Assembly: GCF_900104255.1 (NCBI RefSeq)
Contig: NZ_FNKZ01000001.1
Span: 1,580,001-1,644,000, forward strand
Source of the DNA: Pseudoxanthomonas sp. CF385
Lineage (GTDB): Bacteria > Pseudomonadota > Gammaproteobacteria > Xanthomonadales > Xanthomonadaceae
Direction: 5' to 3'
Length of the DNA: 64,000 nucleotides
Below are positions 43,890-52,655 of the stretch, in pieces. The translations under genes and the position numbers were made by a program. Positions within the stretch are counted from its first letter, which is position 1. Each line of letters starts with the position of its first letter. The notes below the pieces were generated by a model that saw only the letters and a list, made by a program, of their open reading frames with translations, did not search any database and was not told where the DNA came from.

Positions 43890-45012
43890 GGTGGCTTCTC
43901 CGGGTCAGTGCGAGGTCGGTCAGCAGGGCATCGAAATCGGCGGCGACCTGTTCGGGGCGCAGGGCGCGCATCGCGACGGCGGCGGCATCGCCCATCGCGC
44001 GACGTTGTGCCGGGTCGGCGGCCAGGCGTTGGGCGGCGGCCAGGAAAGCGTCGTCGTCGTCGACCGCCGCGCCGTGCGCGCCATCGACCAGATGCTCGCG
44101 CGCGGCGCCGTAGTTGAAGGCCACCGTCGGCACGCCGCTCGCCATCGCTTCGAGGGTGACGTTGCCGAAGGTTTCGCTGTGGCTGGAAAACAGGAACAGG
44201 TCGCCGCTGGCGAAGTGGCGCGCCAGCGCTTCGCCGCGCTGCACGCCGCAGAAGATGAAGTCGGGACGCTCGAGCGCGAGACGCTCGCGGACCGGTCCAT
44301 CGCCCACCCAGACGAACTTCGCGGTCGGCTGCTGTTGCCGGATCGCATCGAACGCCCGGATCGACAGGTCCAGGTTCTTCTCGGCGGCGATGCGGCCCAC
44401 GTAGATCACCACCAGGTCCTCCGGCTGCACGCCCCACTGCGCACGCAGAGCGTCGTCGCGGCGTGCCGGGCTGAAGTGCTGCGCGTCCACGGCGCGTGCC
44501 AACCGCATCACGTGCTGGAAGCCCTGCGCCTGCAGGAAGTCGGCCAGCTCGCGCGTGGGCACCAGCGTGGCCTGTGCGCCGTTGTGGAAGCGGCGCATCC
44601 AGCGCAGCGCGGTGTGTTCGAGGAAGCGCGCGCCGTAGTCGCGCATGTATTCGTCGAAGCGCGTGTGGAAGCCGGTGGCCACCGGAATGCCCAGCCGGCG
44701 CGCGGCGCGCACGGCCGACCATCCCAAGGGGCCTTCCGTGGCCACGTAGATCGCATCAGGCGGAGCGTCCTTCCACTGCGCCAGCAGGCGCCGGGTGGCC
44801 GGGAGGCCGAATTTCAGGCCGGGGTAGCGCGGCAGGCTGGCGCCGCGCACCAGCAGCGTGTCGTCCGGCGCCGCGGTCTCGGTCGCCTGCCGCGGTCGCA
44901 CCAGCGATACCGCGTGACCCCGCTGGCGCAGGCCGGTTTCCAGCCCCTGCACGGTGAGGGCGACGCCGTTGACTTCCGGCGGGTACGTCTCGGTGACGAT
45001 GGCAAAGCGCAT
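43867..45012 (-). CDS. Glycosyltransferase family 4 (GDP-mannose-type, PimB/MgtA-like)
   Basis: A 381-residue GT-B glycosyltransferase. The N-terminal half opens with AIVTETYPPEVNGVALTV and contains TGFHTRFDEYMRDYG; the C-terminal donor half has YVGRIAAEKNLD and SHSETFGNVTLEAMASG with the EX7E motif. These features are shared by phosphatidyl-myo-inositol and glycolipid alpha-mannosyltransferases. The exact acceptor and donor are unknown. The ATG follows GGAG. The overlapping PAP2 phosphatase gene suggests a lipid-linked substrate. The upstream 154-base gap shows only a small GTGCGC/GCGCAC hairpin. Confidence 0.88.
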   Translation of the reverse strand: MRFAIVTETYPPEVNGVALTVQGLETGLRQRGHAVSLVRPRQATETAAPDDTLLVRGASLPRYPGLKFGLPATRRLLAQWKDAPPDAIYVATEGPLGWSAVRAARRLGIPVATGFHTRFDEYMRDYGARFLEHTALRWMRRFHNGAQATLVPTRELADFLQAQGFQHVMRLARAVDAQHFSPARRDDALRAQWGVQPEDLVVIYVGRIAAEKNLDLSIRAFDAIRQQQPTAKFVWVGDGPVRERLALERPDFIFCGVQRGEALARHFASGDLFLFSSHSETFGNVTLEAMASGVPTVAFNYGAAREHLVDGAHGAAVDDDDAFLAAAQRLAADPAQRRAMGDAAAVAMRALRPEQVAADFDALLTDLALTRRSHHASAAAA

Positions 45013-45166
45013 GCGCAGCTCCACGTTTTGCGCATGCTGGGGGCGAGAGATGTAGCCGATGTGTCGGATCGGTGACCGTGGGATGACGGTGTGCGCGGAG
45101 GCGCACAAAAGCCACGGTTTCGTTCAGGTATGGCGTGCAGCGACGGGCATCCGGTCGCCGACCGCA

Positions 45167-45583
45167 TTACGTCGCGTGAAGGACGAAGCCGGTGCCACTG
45201 CCCGGGAGGCTGGACGTGCAGATGATCGTGTTCGTGGTCGAGCCGACCTCGTCGATCGCCGTGTGCAGCCGATGCAGGATGTCGTCGAAGGCCTTCCGCC
45301 TCGCCGGCATAGAGATCTCCCAGGTGACCACCCAGAATTCGTTGTTCTTGCTGCCCTCGATCTTGCCGGCCAGGCCCGGATAGTTCACGCGGGCACGGCA
45401 GTCGGCGGCCATCGCATGCTCGAGGAACCGCGCGGAGAAGCTGAAGGTGTGCGTCTCCCCGACCGGCAGCGCGTAGCGGTGGCCCAGGGTCCAGATGCGA
45501 TGCCGGCGCAGGTACTGCCGATACATCCGCCACCCGAGCGTGGCGAACGCGACCAGCACGCCGATAAGGATGAGCGTCTCCAT
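45167..45583 (-). CDS. Membrane-anchored protein of unknown function
   Basis: A 138-residue protein with one N-terminal membrane segment (about 4-18) and a soluble domain with a beta-rich look. No family is recognised. Two segments, HTFSFSARFLEHAMAADCRA and WVVTWEISMPARRKAFDDIL, look like a compact domain of unknown role. The ATG was chosen at the membrane segment. It is in a run of small leftward genes. Confidence 0.7.
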   Translation of the reverse strand: METLILIGVLVAFATLGWRMYRQYLRRHRIWTLGHRYALPVGETHTFSFSARFLEHAMAADCRARVNYPGLAGKIEGSKNNEFWVVTWEISMPARRKAFDDILHRLHTAIDEVGSTTNTIICTSSLPGSGTGFVLHAT

Positions 45584-45608
45584 GGCGCGATCGTACAGGC
45601 CTTCGGCG

Positions 45609-45950
45609 TCAACGCGTCCTGCGTGTGCGCGGCGGTCCCGCATCCTTGTGCACGCGGGTCTCGTAGGCCTTCGTTACCAGCGCCCTGACGACCCCGGGCG
45701 TGGCCTTTGCCAACGCGACCCGCAGTCCCAGCACCTTGCTGCCCCAGAACAGCTTCTCGACGGACGCGGGATGCATCGCCAAGGCCTGCTCGCGGTCCTC
45801 CTCGCCGAGGAACACATGCACGTGTGTTTCCTCCGGCGGGATGGTCACGAAGATCTTGCCGCGCACCCGGAACGACGAATAGGTGTGGTGAGGCTCTTCG
45901 GTGACCGCCTCCAGCGACAGCGCATGTACGCGGACGTCGTCCAGTTTCAT
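45609..45950 (-). CDS. MmcQ/YjbR family protein
   Basis: A 113-residue protein of the MmcQ/YjbR-like fold (CyaY-like alpha/beta). The start MKLDDVRVHALSLEAVTEEPH and SFRVRGKIFVTIPPEE are typical of the family; the C-terminal tail is basic (HKDAGPPRTRRTR), consistent with nucleic-acid contact. Its role is unknown. It lies 28 bases after the next membrane-protein gene on the same strand and may be co-transcribed with it. Confidence 0.82.
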   Translation of the reverse strand: MKLDDVRVHALSLEAVTEEPHHTYSSFRVRGKIFVTIPPEETHVHVFLGEEDREQALAMHPASVEKLFWGSKVLGLRVALAKATPGVVRALVTKAYETRVHKDAGPPRTRRTR

Positions 45951-45978
45951 CCGGAGCGCCTTGTCGGACCGCGCACCT

Positions 45979-46398
45979 TCAGGCAGGTCGCTTGCCGCGT
46001 GCCAATCGATGTCCCAGCCACGCCATCGGCAGGTAGGCGAGCACCAGGTCCACCACGGTGAACCACAGCGGAGAAGGCAGCATCGCGACGGCGGCGATAC
46101 CGCCGATCAGGAAGAGCGCGCCCACCGCCCACGCTGGGCCACCGGTGCGCCCGGGCGTGGCCAGGGTGGCGACGAAGGCACCCACGAGCGTGCCCACCGC
46201 GTGGGCCAGGAACGGGAACACGAAGTGCTTCGGCTCGAACAGCGGCATCGCCGCCTTCAGGCCTTCGGTGGTGGTGGTGTCCACGCCGGCAGGGGGCGGA
46301 ATGACATGGCCGCTGAGCATGACCAGCGCCATGTTGACGATGCTGCCGACGAACAACCCGGCGATGACGGCCAGGATCAAACGGAATACACGCTTCAT
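45979..46398 (-). CDS. Four-helix membrane protein of unknown function
   Basis: A 139-residue protein with about four hydrophobic segments (4-30, 60-82, 88-110, 112-130). No family with known function is recognised. GGAGG stands five bases before the ATG, a strong ribosome binding site. It is the middle of a leftward run of small membrane genes. Confidence 0.75.
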   Translation of the reverse strand: MKRVFRLILAVIAGLFVGSIVNMALVMLSGHVIPPPAGVDTTTTEGLKAAMPLFEPKHFVFPFLAHAVGTLVGAFVATLATPGRTGGPAWAVGALFLIGGIAAVAMLPSPLWFTVVDLVLAYLPMAWLGHRLARGKRPA

Positions 46399-46463
46399 GA
46401 CAACCTCCGGCAAGGATGCGAGGGACTGCCCGTCGGCGTGGGGCCGGCCGTGACTGAGGGCGA

Positions 46464-47120
46464 CTATAGGCGAGCTTCGGCCGCGCGGGGTCGGGGCGTC
46501 CTCAGCGCCGGCCACCAGGTGTACCAGGCTTCCACCGCCAGCAGCGGCAGCACGAAGCACAGCCACTCCCGGGTCACGCCCCGCAATTGCGGGTCCGGCA
46601 TGAAGGGGAACATCACGTCTTCGGCCTGGCCCATCACCCGCACGATCACGAACGCCACCGCGATCGTGTAGCTGCGCACCACGAAACGTTCGTGCGCCGC
46701 GAACGCACGCCGCCGCGCGCACCACCAGGCGGCAGCTGAAAAGGCGACCCACAGCGTCGCGAACAGCACGACGGGGACGCGACGGCCCACGAGATCGAAG
46801 GTCAGCCCCAGATAGATCGCAAGCGAGCCGGCGATGAGCGATGCCACCAGGTAAGCGCGTCCCATGCGGCGATGCCACTGCGGCCACCGTAGACGGAAGC
46901 GACGACTGAACTGCAGCGGTGGCAGGAGCAGCAGGGGCGTGGCGAAGGTCAGGTGCACGATCAGCGCCCCCGTACGGAATGCCGGCTCTCCGGTCCGGTC
47001 GCGTGTCAGCGCGTAATCCAGCTCGCCCCAGAGGAACCAGGTGCTGAGCGACACCAGGATGAGCAACAGCAGGACCTTGAACGGCTTGGCTGGCAGCGCG
47101 GTCGGACTCGCAGCGGACAT
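46464..47120 (-). CDS. DUF2306-type membrane protein
   Basis: A 218-residue membrane protein with about six hydrophobic segments. LIVHLTFATPLLLLPPLQFS, the basic WPQWHRRMGRAYL loop and HERFVVRSYTIA are the signature of DUF2306, proteins with conserved His residues that look able to bind a haem or metal; the function is unknown. The ATG starts the N-terminal cytoplasmic leader. The 133-base gap upstream shows no recognised element. Confidence 0.85.
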   Translation of the reverse strand: MSAASPTALPAKPFKVLLLLILVSLSTWFLWGELDYALTRDRTGEPAFRTGALIVHLTFATPLLLLPPLQFSRRFRLRWPQWHRRMGRAYLVASLIAGSLAIYLGLTFDLVGRRVPVVLFATLWVAFSAAAWWCARRRAFAAHERFVVRSYTIAVAFVIVRVMGQAEDVMFPFMPDPQLRGVTREWLCFVLPLLAVEAWYTWWPALRTPRPRAAEARL

Positions 47121-47253
47121 GCGGACGCACCTGGGCGTGGCGAGAGTGCCCTGTCGTTCGTCCTACGTATCGCCGTGGCAGAAACGGTCAGCCGGGCGGA
47201 CTTCGTGTCAGACCTATGACGCTCAAGCGCCGGTGATGGCCTTTACCCCGCCG

Positions 47254-47685
47254 TCACCACGCGAACCCTTCCTTCCAGTCGTCCTGCGGCAACCACGTGG
47301 TCTGGTCCGGCGACGAAGCATCGATCTGGCCGGCCGCCACGCTGCGCGCCACCAACGGTTCGATGTCCGAGAAGCGGGCGGCGCGGGAGCCGATGGCGGC
47401 GCCGAGGAGGTTGTTGTGGATGTCCATGGCATTGGCGCGTTTGCCGCGCCGTTCCATCACGCCGTTGACCAGGTCGATGGCGCGCGCGTCCAGCGTATAG
47501 GCCACGACGGCGCTGGCCAGCGTATGCCGGTAGGCATCCAGCGGCCCGTGCCGGCCGCCGGGCAGCGGGCTCTGCAGGACGTGGGACCACGTATAGATCA
47601 GCACGAAGGCCGGGTACACCGCCAGCACCAGGGCCAGCAGCACGAGGCGGCGCAGCCAGGGCCGTTTGCGCTTCGACGGCTTCAT
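47254..47685 (-). CDS. Membrane-anchored protein with AMDIHNNLLG motif
   Basis: A 143-residue protein with a basic start, a membrane segment (about 13-32) and a conserved-looking helical domain containing DAYRHTLASAVVAYTLDARA and AMDIHNNLLGAAIGS. Similar motifs occur in DUF6973-like proteins of unknown role (tentative assignment). The ATG lies five bases after the stop of the YbjQ-like gene, so the two probably form an operon. Confidence 0.7.
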   Translation of the reverse strand: MKPSKRKRPWLRRLVLLALVLAVYPAFVLIYTWSHVLQSPLPGGRHGPLDAYRHTLASAVVAYTLDARAIDLVNGVMERRGKRANAMDIHNNLLGAAIGSRAARFSDIEPLVARSVAAGQIDASSPDQTTWLPQDDWKEGFAW

Positions 47686-47690
47686 CGGGT

Positions 47691-48086
47691 CTAGAAATCC
47701 TGCGGTTCGACCACCACGGCCGTGCCGTAGCACAGCACTTCGGTGAGGCCGGCCATCACGTCGGTGGCGTCGTAGCGCACGGCGACGATCGCGTTGGCGC
47801 CCAGGTGCCGGGCGTGCTGCAGCATGTCGCGGTAGGTCTCGTCGCGCGCCTGCTCGCACAACTCGGTGTAGATGGTGATGTTGCCGCCGAACAGCGACTG
47901 CAAGCCGCCCAGGAAGTTGCCCACGATCGACCGCGAGCGCACGGTGATGCCGCGCACCATGCCCAGGTTGCGGCGGATGCGGTAGCCGGGCAGTTCCATG
48001 GCGGTGGTCACCATGGCGTCGCTGAGGTGCAGGCCGGTGGCAGGCGAAGGCGCGTAGGCGGAGGACGAGTTGTAAGGGTCGGTCAT
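47691..48086 (-). CDS. YbjQ family (UPF0145) protein
   Basis: A 131-residue protein of the YbjQ/DUF74 family. The core runs from [20 protein letters not shown] through [20 protein letters not shown] and [10 protein letters not shown] to [13 protein letters not shown], all typical. Members form pentamers and are annotated as putative heavy-metal binding; no function is proven. It is followed after five bases by the AMDIHNNLLG protein gene. Confidence 0.9.
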   Translation of the reverse strand: MTDPYNSSSAYAPSPATGLHLSDAMVTTAMELPGYRIRRNLGMVRGITVRSRSIVGNFLGGLQSLFGGNITIYTELCEQARDETYRDMLQHARHLGANAIVAVRYDATDVMAGLTEVLCYGTAVVVEPQDF

Positions 48087-48134
48087 CGGGCGTCCAGAAG
48101 AGGCGTCGTGCGCAACAGGGCGCGACGCGGTGGA

Positions 48135-48542
48135 TCAGGGGTCGAGGTGGCTGCGGAGTTCGGTGACGACGGCCTGCCAGTCGTGGAGGTCGTCGGTCTC
48201 TTCCCACAGTTCCCGCAGTTCGGAGTGGTCGGCCAGGATGCGGGTGAGCGCGTCCCGTGCCTGCGTGGCGAGATCGGCATCGATGGTCGGCTGGATCCGC
48301 GCGAGCCAGTCCGCCAGCCCTTCTTCCCGCTGTGCCGCGAACGTAGGGCGTCCGCGCGCTGCGGCCACAATCTCGGCGGCGACGATCGCCAGCGTGGCAT
48401 CAGGCGCCTCCACGTATTCGGTAGACGTCAGTACGTTGTCCAGCACCTCACGGACCAGCGACAGGTCGCCGCTGTCCAGCAGATCGATCATGAAATCGCC
48501 CGCGTCGTCGTTCTCGAACGAGCCGATGCCCCAGGTGCCCAT
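48135..48542 (-). CDS. DUF4259 domain protein
   Basis: A 135-residue acidic protein that begins MGTWGIGSFENDDAGDF, the diagnostic start of DUF4259. AIVAAEIVAAARGRP is also conserved. The function is unknown; such proteins are scattered in bacteria and often lie in accessory regions. The ATG is clear. The 95 bases upstream hold no recognised element. Confidence 0.88.
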   Translation of the reverse strand: MGTWGIGSFENDDAGDFMIDLLDSGDLSLVREVLDNVLTSTEYVEAPDATLAIVAAEIVAAARGRPTFAAQREEGLADWLARIQPTIDADLATQARDALTRILADHSELRELWEETDDLHDWQAVVTELRSHLDP

Positions 48543-48637
48543 GTGTGGTTCCTCAGTGAATGCGTTACGGTTATTTGGCAGCCGCTGATTGTTCTGACGC
48601 ATCTTCATGCATCTAATCGGTGTCGTACATGGGACGA

Positions 48638-48994
48638 TTACGCGTTGGCGGTGAGCCAAGCGAACACGGAGAGGGTGAACAAGGAAAAGCCGGCATACAT
48701 CATGATCGTTGCGAACCGCTTGTAGTGGCGCTCGTTGGGACGCTCGTCGTAGTGGTCTAAGACGATGGATGCCATGATCAGGCAGGCACAGATCACTGCG
48801 CCATACATGAACCATGCCGCGCTGCCGTACAGGTGCAGTCCTTTCATGTTGCTGCCGCGCCTGAAGTCGATCGGCAGGTAAAAGTGCTCGTATATCCAGC
48901 AGTACGTGCCATACGTGAACAACAGCGTGGCAGTGGCGATCAGGATGATCCTGTCCCGCCTGTCGATCCTGTTGGGTACATGTTTCTTCTTCAC
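48638..48994 (-). CDS. Small membrane protein of unknown function, coupled to an aldo/keto reductase
   Basis: A 118-residue protein with three hydrophobic segments (about 17-33, 52-72 and 92-112) and a basic N-terminus MKKKHVPNRIDRR. No family is recognised. It starts with GTG that overlaps the stop of the aldo/keto reductase gene (GTGA), which fixes the start and suggests translational coupling. Its base composition is somewhat less GC-rich than its neighbours, which may indicate acquisition. Confidence 0.7.
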   Translation of the reverse strand: MKKKHVPNRIDRRDRIILIATATLLFTYGTYCWIYEHFYLPIDFRRGSNMKGLHLYGSAAWFMYGAVICACLIMASIVLDHYDERPNERHYKRFATIMMYAGFSLFTLSVFAWLTANA

Positions 48995-49959
48995 GGCACC
49001 CGTCCCCCTCGCGCCGCGGTGAACAACGCATACCACTCCTCGCGCGAGAGCTGCACCTCGTCCGCCGCGGCACAGGCCACCAGGCGGACGGCGTCGGTGG
49101 TGCCGACGATGGGTTGGATGCCGGCGGGATGGCGCAGCAGCCAGGCGAGCTGGATGGCTTCGGGCGTCACGGCCTTCGCCTCGGCCAGCTGGCACAGCAG
49201 TGTCGCCGTCTCGCGCACCACCGGGTCGGAGAACTCGGACGTGCCGGCGAGCTTGCCACTGGCCAGGGGCGACCAGGCCTGCACACGGACGTCGTGCAGG
49301 CGGCAATAGTCCAGCGTGCCGGCGGCGGACGCATAGGCATGCCCGGTGGTGTTGGCGACCACGCCCTCGTCGATCAGCGGCAGATGAAGCAGGCTGATCT
49401 CCACCTGGTTGGCCACCAGCGGCTGGCGCACATGGCGGCGCAACAACTCGATCTGGCTGGGCGTGTGGTTGCTGACACCGAAGTGCCGCACCTTGCCGCT
49501 GGCGTGCAACGTATCGAAGGCGCGCGCGACCTCTTCCGGCTCTACAAGTGCGTCGGGACGGTGCAGCAGCAGGACGTCGAGGTACTCCACGCCCAGTCGC
49601 GCCAGGCTGCCGTCCACCGAAGCCACGATGTGGTCATGGCTGAAGTCGTACCGGCCCGGGGTGCCGGGCGGATCGTCGGCGAAGCGGATGCCGCACTTCG
49701 ATTGCAGGACCATCCGTGCGCGCAGGCCGGGCGAGGCGCGCAGCACGTCGCCGAAGGCCTGCTCGGACTTGCCGCGCGCGTAGATGTCCGCGTGGTCGAA
49801 CAGGGTGATGCCGTGGGCCAGCGCGGTTTCGACCAGCCGTTGCGCGTTGCGGCGCTCGTCCGCGGTGATCGGCGAGGCATCCCACGCACGGCTCAGGTGC
49901 ATGCAGCCGTAGCCGATACGGGACGTGGCCAGGCCATCGGCGAGGGGATAGGTCTTCAT
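48991..49959 (-). CDS. Aldo/keto reductase (YdhF-like)
   Basis: A 322-residue NADPH-dependent oxidoreductase with a TIM barrel. The catalytic tetrad is complete: D55 and Y60 (FDHADIYARG), K88 (QSKCGI) and H133 (LLLHRPD). IGYGCMHLSRAW and VRHFGVSNHTPSQIELL match the YdhF subgroup, whose physiological substrates are unknown. Its stop overlaps the start of a small membrane protein gene. Confidence 0.92.
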   Translation of the reverse strand: MKTYPLADGLATSRIGYGCMHLSRAWDASPITADERRNAQRLVETALAHGITLFDHADIYARGKSEQAFGDVLRASPGLRARMVLQSKCGIRFADDPPGTPGRYDFSHDHIVASVDGSLARLGVEYLDVLLLHRPDALVEPEEVARAFDTLHASGKVRHFGVSNHTPSQIELLRRHVRQPLVANQVEISLLHLPLIDEGVVANTTGHAYASAAGTLDYCRLHDVRVQAWSPLASGKLAGTSEFSDPVVRETATLLCQLAEAKAVTPEAIQLAWLLRHPAGIQPIVGTTDAVRLVACAAADEVQLSREEWYALFTAARGGRVP

Positions 49960-50010
49960 GGGTGCGGCACGCAGGACGGGAACGGCATCATGCCAGAGCG
50001 TCGCACCGTG

Positions 50011-51267
50011 TCAGTTGCGTTGGCGTTCGGCGGCCAGCTTCTGCTGCAGCGCGTCGGCTTCCAGCGGCCGTGCGAGGTGGTAGCCCTGCACGTCGTCCAC
50101 GCCGAGCGCCTGCAATGCCTCGAGTTCCGAGGCGGTCTCCACGCCTTCGGCCACCACATGCGACTGGGTCTGGCGGGCGAACTCGATCAGCGCGGCGGCC
50201 AACGCACGTCGCGGCGAGTCGGAATCGATGTCGCGGGTCAGGCTGAGGTCCAGCTTGATGATGTCCGGATGGATCGCCAGCACGTGTCGCATGCTGGCGT
50301 AGCCTGCGCCGGCATCGTCCACGGCGATGCGCACGCCGGCCTCGCGCAAGGGCGCCAGGCGGTTGTTGAGCAGCCCGTAGTCGTCGACCAGCGAGTGTTC
50401 GGTGATCTCCAGCACCACCCGGTGCGGGTCGAGGTCGTCGATGTAGCCATCGATGCCGCCGCTGATGATCGTCTGCGGCGACACGTTGAGGGCCACGTAG
50501 AAGTCGCCCGGAATGCCGCGCAGGCCATCCAGCGCCGACAGGATGGCATTGAGTTCCAGACGGACGCCCAGGCCGATCTCGCGCGCCTCGGCGAACCACA
50601 CGTCGGGCGTGCGCTGCGGTTCCAGCTTGAAGCGCGACAGGCATTCCACGCCGATGATGCGGCGTTCGCTGCTGCGGTAGACGGGCTGGTAGACCACGTG
50701 CGGCTGGCCGAGCTCCAGCACGGCGGTGACGCGCGCCACCTTCTCCTCGTGGGCGTGCACGGCATCCAGGTCGCCGTCGATCTGGTAGGCCAGCAGGTCG
50801 GCGAAGGCGCGCATCATCTGCAGGTCGCGCTGGCTGAGCGACAGGTTGGAGGCCAGGCTGAAACAGCAGAACGTGCCGTACACGCGGCCATCGCGCAGCT
50901 GGATGGGCACACTGAGGTGGGCGCCGATGGGCACCAGCGCGGTCTCGGGGATATGGGCGAGCAGCGGGACGGCCGCCGTATCGGGGATCAGTTGCGGGAT
51001 CTGGCCTTCGACCACCCGCATGCAGTAGCCCTCTTCGAGCGGACTCGAATCGCCGGGACGGATCGGCGCAGGGTCCAGCCGGCTCACCACATGGCGGAAT
51101 ACCCGGTCGCGGCCGTTGAATTCGGAGACGAAGGCCACGTCCATGTCGAGGTGGCGGCGCACCGCATCCAGCATGCGGTCCACGTTGCGGCCGATCGCGG
51201 CGGCGCCGGGGCCGCCCTCCAGCCAGGCGTCGGACAGCAGCTCATCGTGGATTCTTCGATCGATCAA
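50011..51267 (-). CDS. GAF-EAL cyclic di-GMP phosphodiesterase
   Basis: A 418-residue protein with an N-terminal GAF sensor domain (about 25-165) and a C-terminal EAL domain (about 180-412). EAL residues are conserved: E208 in ECLSRF (the motif is ECL, a common active variant), NVSPQ, EITEH, DDAGAGYAS, IKLDLSL, AEGVE and VQGYHLARP. It should hydrolyse cyclic di-GMP. The start is a TTG with a perfect AGGAGG five bases upstream; no ATG is available before the GAF domain. It opposes the GGDEF protein near 10 kb in function but is not linked to it. Confidence 0.88.
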   Translation of the reverse strand: MIDRRIHDELLSDAWLEGGPGAAAIGRNVDRMLDAVRRHLDMDVAFVSEFNGRDRVFRHVVSRLDPAPIRPGDSSPLEEGYCMRVVEGQIPQLIPDTAAVPLLAHIPETALVPIGAHLSVPIQLRDGRVYGTFCCFSLASNLSLSQRDLQMMRAFADLLAYQIDGDLDAVHAHEEKVARVTAVLELGQPHVVYQPVYRSSERRIIGVECLSRFKLEPQRTPDVWFAEAREIGLGVRLELNAILSALDGLRGIPGDFYVALNVSPQTIISGGIDGYIDDLDPHRVVLEITEHSLVDDYGLLNNRLAPLREAGVRIAVDDAGAGYASMRHVLAIHPDIIKLDLSLTRDIDSDSPRRALAAALIEFARQTQSHVVAEGVETASELEALQALGVDDVQGYHLARPLEADALQQKLAAERQRN

Positions 51268-51413
51268 GGCTTCCTCCTGAAGACAGGCGTACGACGAAGT
51301 GAACAGCCGTCGGGCCTGCCCCCGCCGCAAAGGCGGACGGGGAGGATGGCGTGGGGACAAATGGGTACGGGCCACGCCGCGGACCTCTCGGCAGGTCCGA
51401 GTGTACCTTCATG

Positions 51414-52625
51414 TCACATAAGGGGAAGTGCCGGGGCCGGCGGGACCTCGATGTCCCCGGCGACATGCAGCGGGGTCTCCAGCGGCAGGATCCAGATGCC
51501 GTCGAGCAGGGTCGACCAGTCTGCGGTCAGGGGTCGCGCATAGCCCACGACACGGGACTCTCGGGTGCCCAATCGATGGAGTTGGGCAACGTCCAGAAAG
51601 ACGCTGGATCGCGATGCATGAGGCGCGGCTTCCAATGTGCCCAACGTCGGCGTGTTCAACGCGAGGCTGCCTTGCCCCGGCCTGCCATGGTGTCCGGATG
51701 CCGAGGTGAACCCGATGCTGGCGAGATCAGGGCCGAAGCCGGGCACGAGACGCATGCCGAGGGGAATGCGCTCGGGCTTGTCGGCCAATACGCCTTTCAA
51801 CGCGTGACGAGTGGCCGTCCAGATGACAATGCGCGGTGCGGGCACGCGCGCCTGGTGCCATGCCACATTCCGCGCCATGGCATCCTCGCGCAGGTTGAAG
51901 CCGTCATGCGAGCCGACATCCAGGGCACGCATCAGGGCCCAGGTCATGCGCGCGGTGGCCTTGGACGACACCGTGTCGTGATCAGAGGCCAGGCGTGTCT
52001 GGATGGTGGCGAGACACGCGCGCACCTGTGTGCGAAACGCATCATCGAAGGGATGCGTCGCATCGAACTCCCACCGGGTGAAGCGGGCGATCCGGCGTTC
52101 GCACATCGTGCGTGAGCGACCCGCGTGGCGGGCGAGCCGGGCGGGCAGCGCCTGTGCCGAATACGTCTGGGTGATGCCGCCTACCTGGACATCCAGACCC
52201 TGGACATGGAGTCTCCCCGCCACGACGTCCTGCCAAAGCCAGTCCAGCGTCGGTTGGAACTCGGCGGTACCTGCCCAGAGCGCGCCGACCGCATCCGCCA
52301 GCAGTCCGGGTCCCGCATCCCGCGCAGCAAGCTGTTCTTCCAGATGAAGGAACTCATAGACGGGACTCTCGAAATACACGGCGGAGAAGCCGCACCGTTC
52401 GACCAGCGCCCGGGTGATGCGTCCTTTGAGGGCAACCGTACGTCCCGCGCCATGGCCCGAATCCTCGCCAAGCAGCACCACGCGCTTGTCGCAAAGTGTG
52501 GCGAGTGCGGCCTCAAATGCCTGCTTTTCGTCATCCGATGCATCGCTTGCCTTGGCGGCCGACAGGAAGGTCGCGCACAAGAGCAGGAGCGCAATGGCTA
52601 CGAAGCGTGACGTACGCGTGTTCAT
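51414..52625 (-). CDS. Erythromycin esterase family protein, exported
   Basis: A 403-residue protein of the EreA/succinoglycan-biosynthesis (erythromycin esterase) fold with an N-terminal signal peptide (about 1-25). The putative catalytic residues match the Ere pattern: H58 (GEDSGHGAG), E86 (VYFESPV) and H274 (IWTATRHALK), with REDAMARN near 246. True macrolide esterases are cytoplasmic; an exported relative may act on another ester or cell-wall lactone, so resistance must not be assumed. AGGAGG stands just before the ATG. It lies between ppx and the EAL gene. Confidence 0.82.
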   Translation of the reverse strand: MNTRTSRFVAIALLLLCATFLSAAKASDASDDEKQAFEAALATLCDKRVVLLGEDSGHGAGRTVALKGRITRALVERCGFSAVYFESPVYEFLHLEEQLAARDAGPGLLADAVGALWAGTAEFQPTLDWLWQDVVAGRLHVQGLDVQVGGITQTYSAQALPARLARHAGRSRTMCERRIARFTRWEFDATHPFDDAFRTQVRACLATIQTRLASDHDTVSSKATARMTWALMRALDVGSHDGFNLREDAMARNVAWHQARVPAPRIVIWTATRHALKGVLADKPERIPLGMRLVPGFGPDLASIGFTSASGHHGRPGQGSLALNTPTLGTLEAAPHASRSSVFLDVAQLHRLGTRESRVVGYARPLTADWSTLLDGIWILPLETPLHVAGDIEVPPAPALPLM

Positions 52626-52655
52626 CACGGCCTCCTGCCGTATCAGTGAGGGGCC

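Noticed and set aside
45087..45116. GTGTGCGC/GCGCAC hairpin as a terminator
   Set aside because: The A-run lies on the wrong side for the leftward genes and no gene ends on the other strand.
51414..52625. Calling the erythromycin-esterase-like gene an antibiotic resistance gene
   Set aside because: It has a signal peptide and altered motifs, and the family includes proteins not acting on macrolides.
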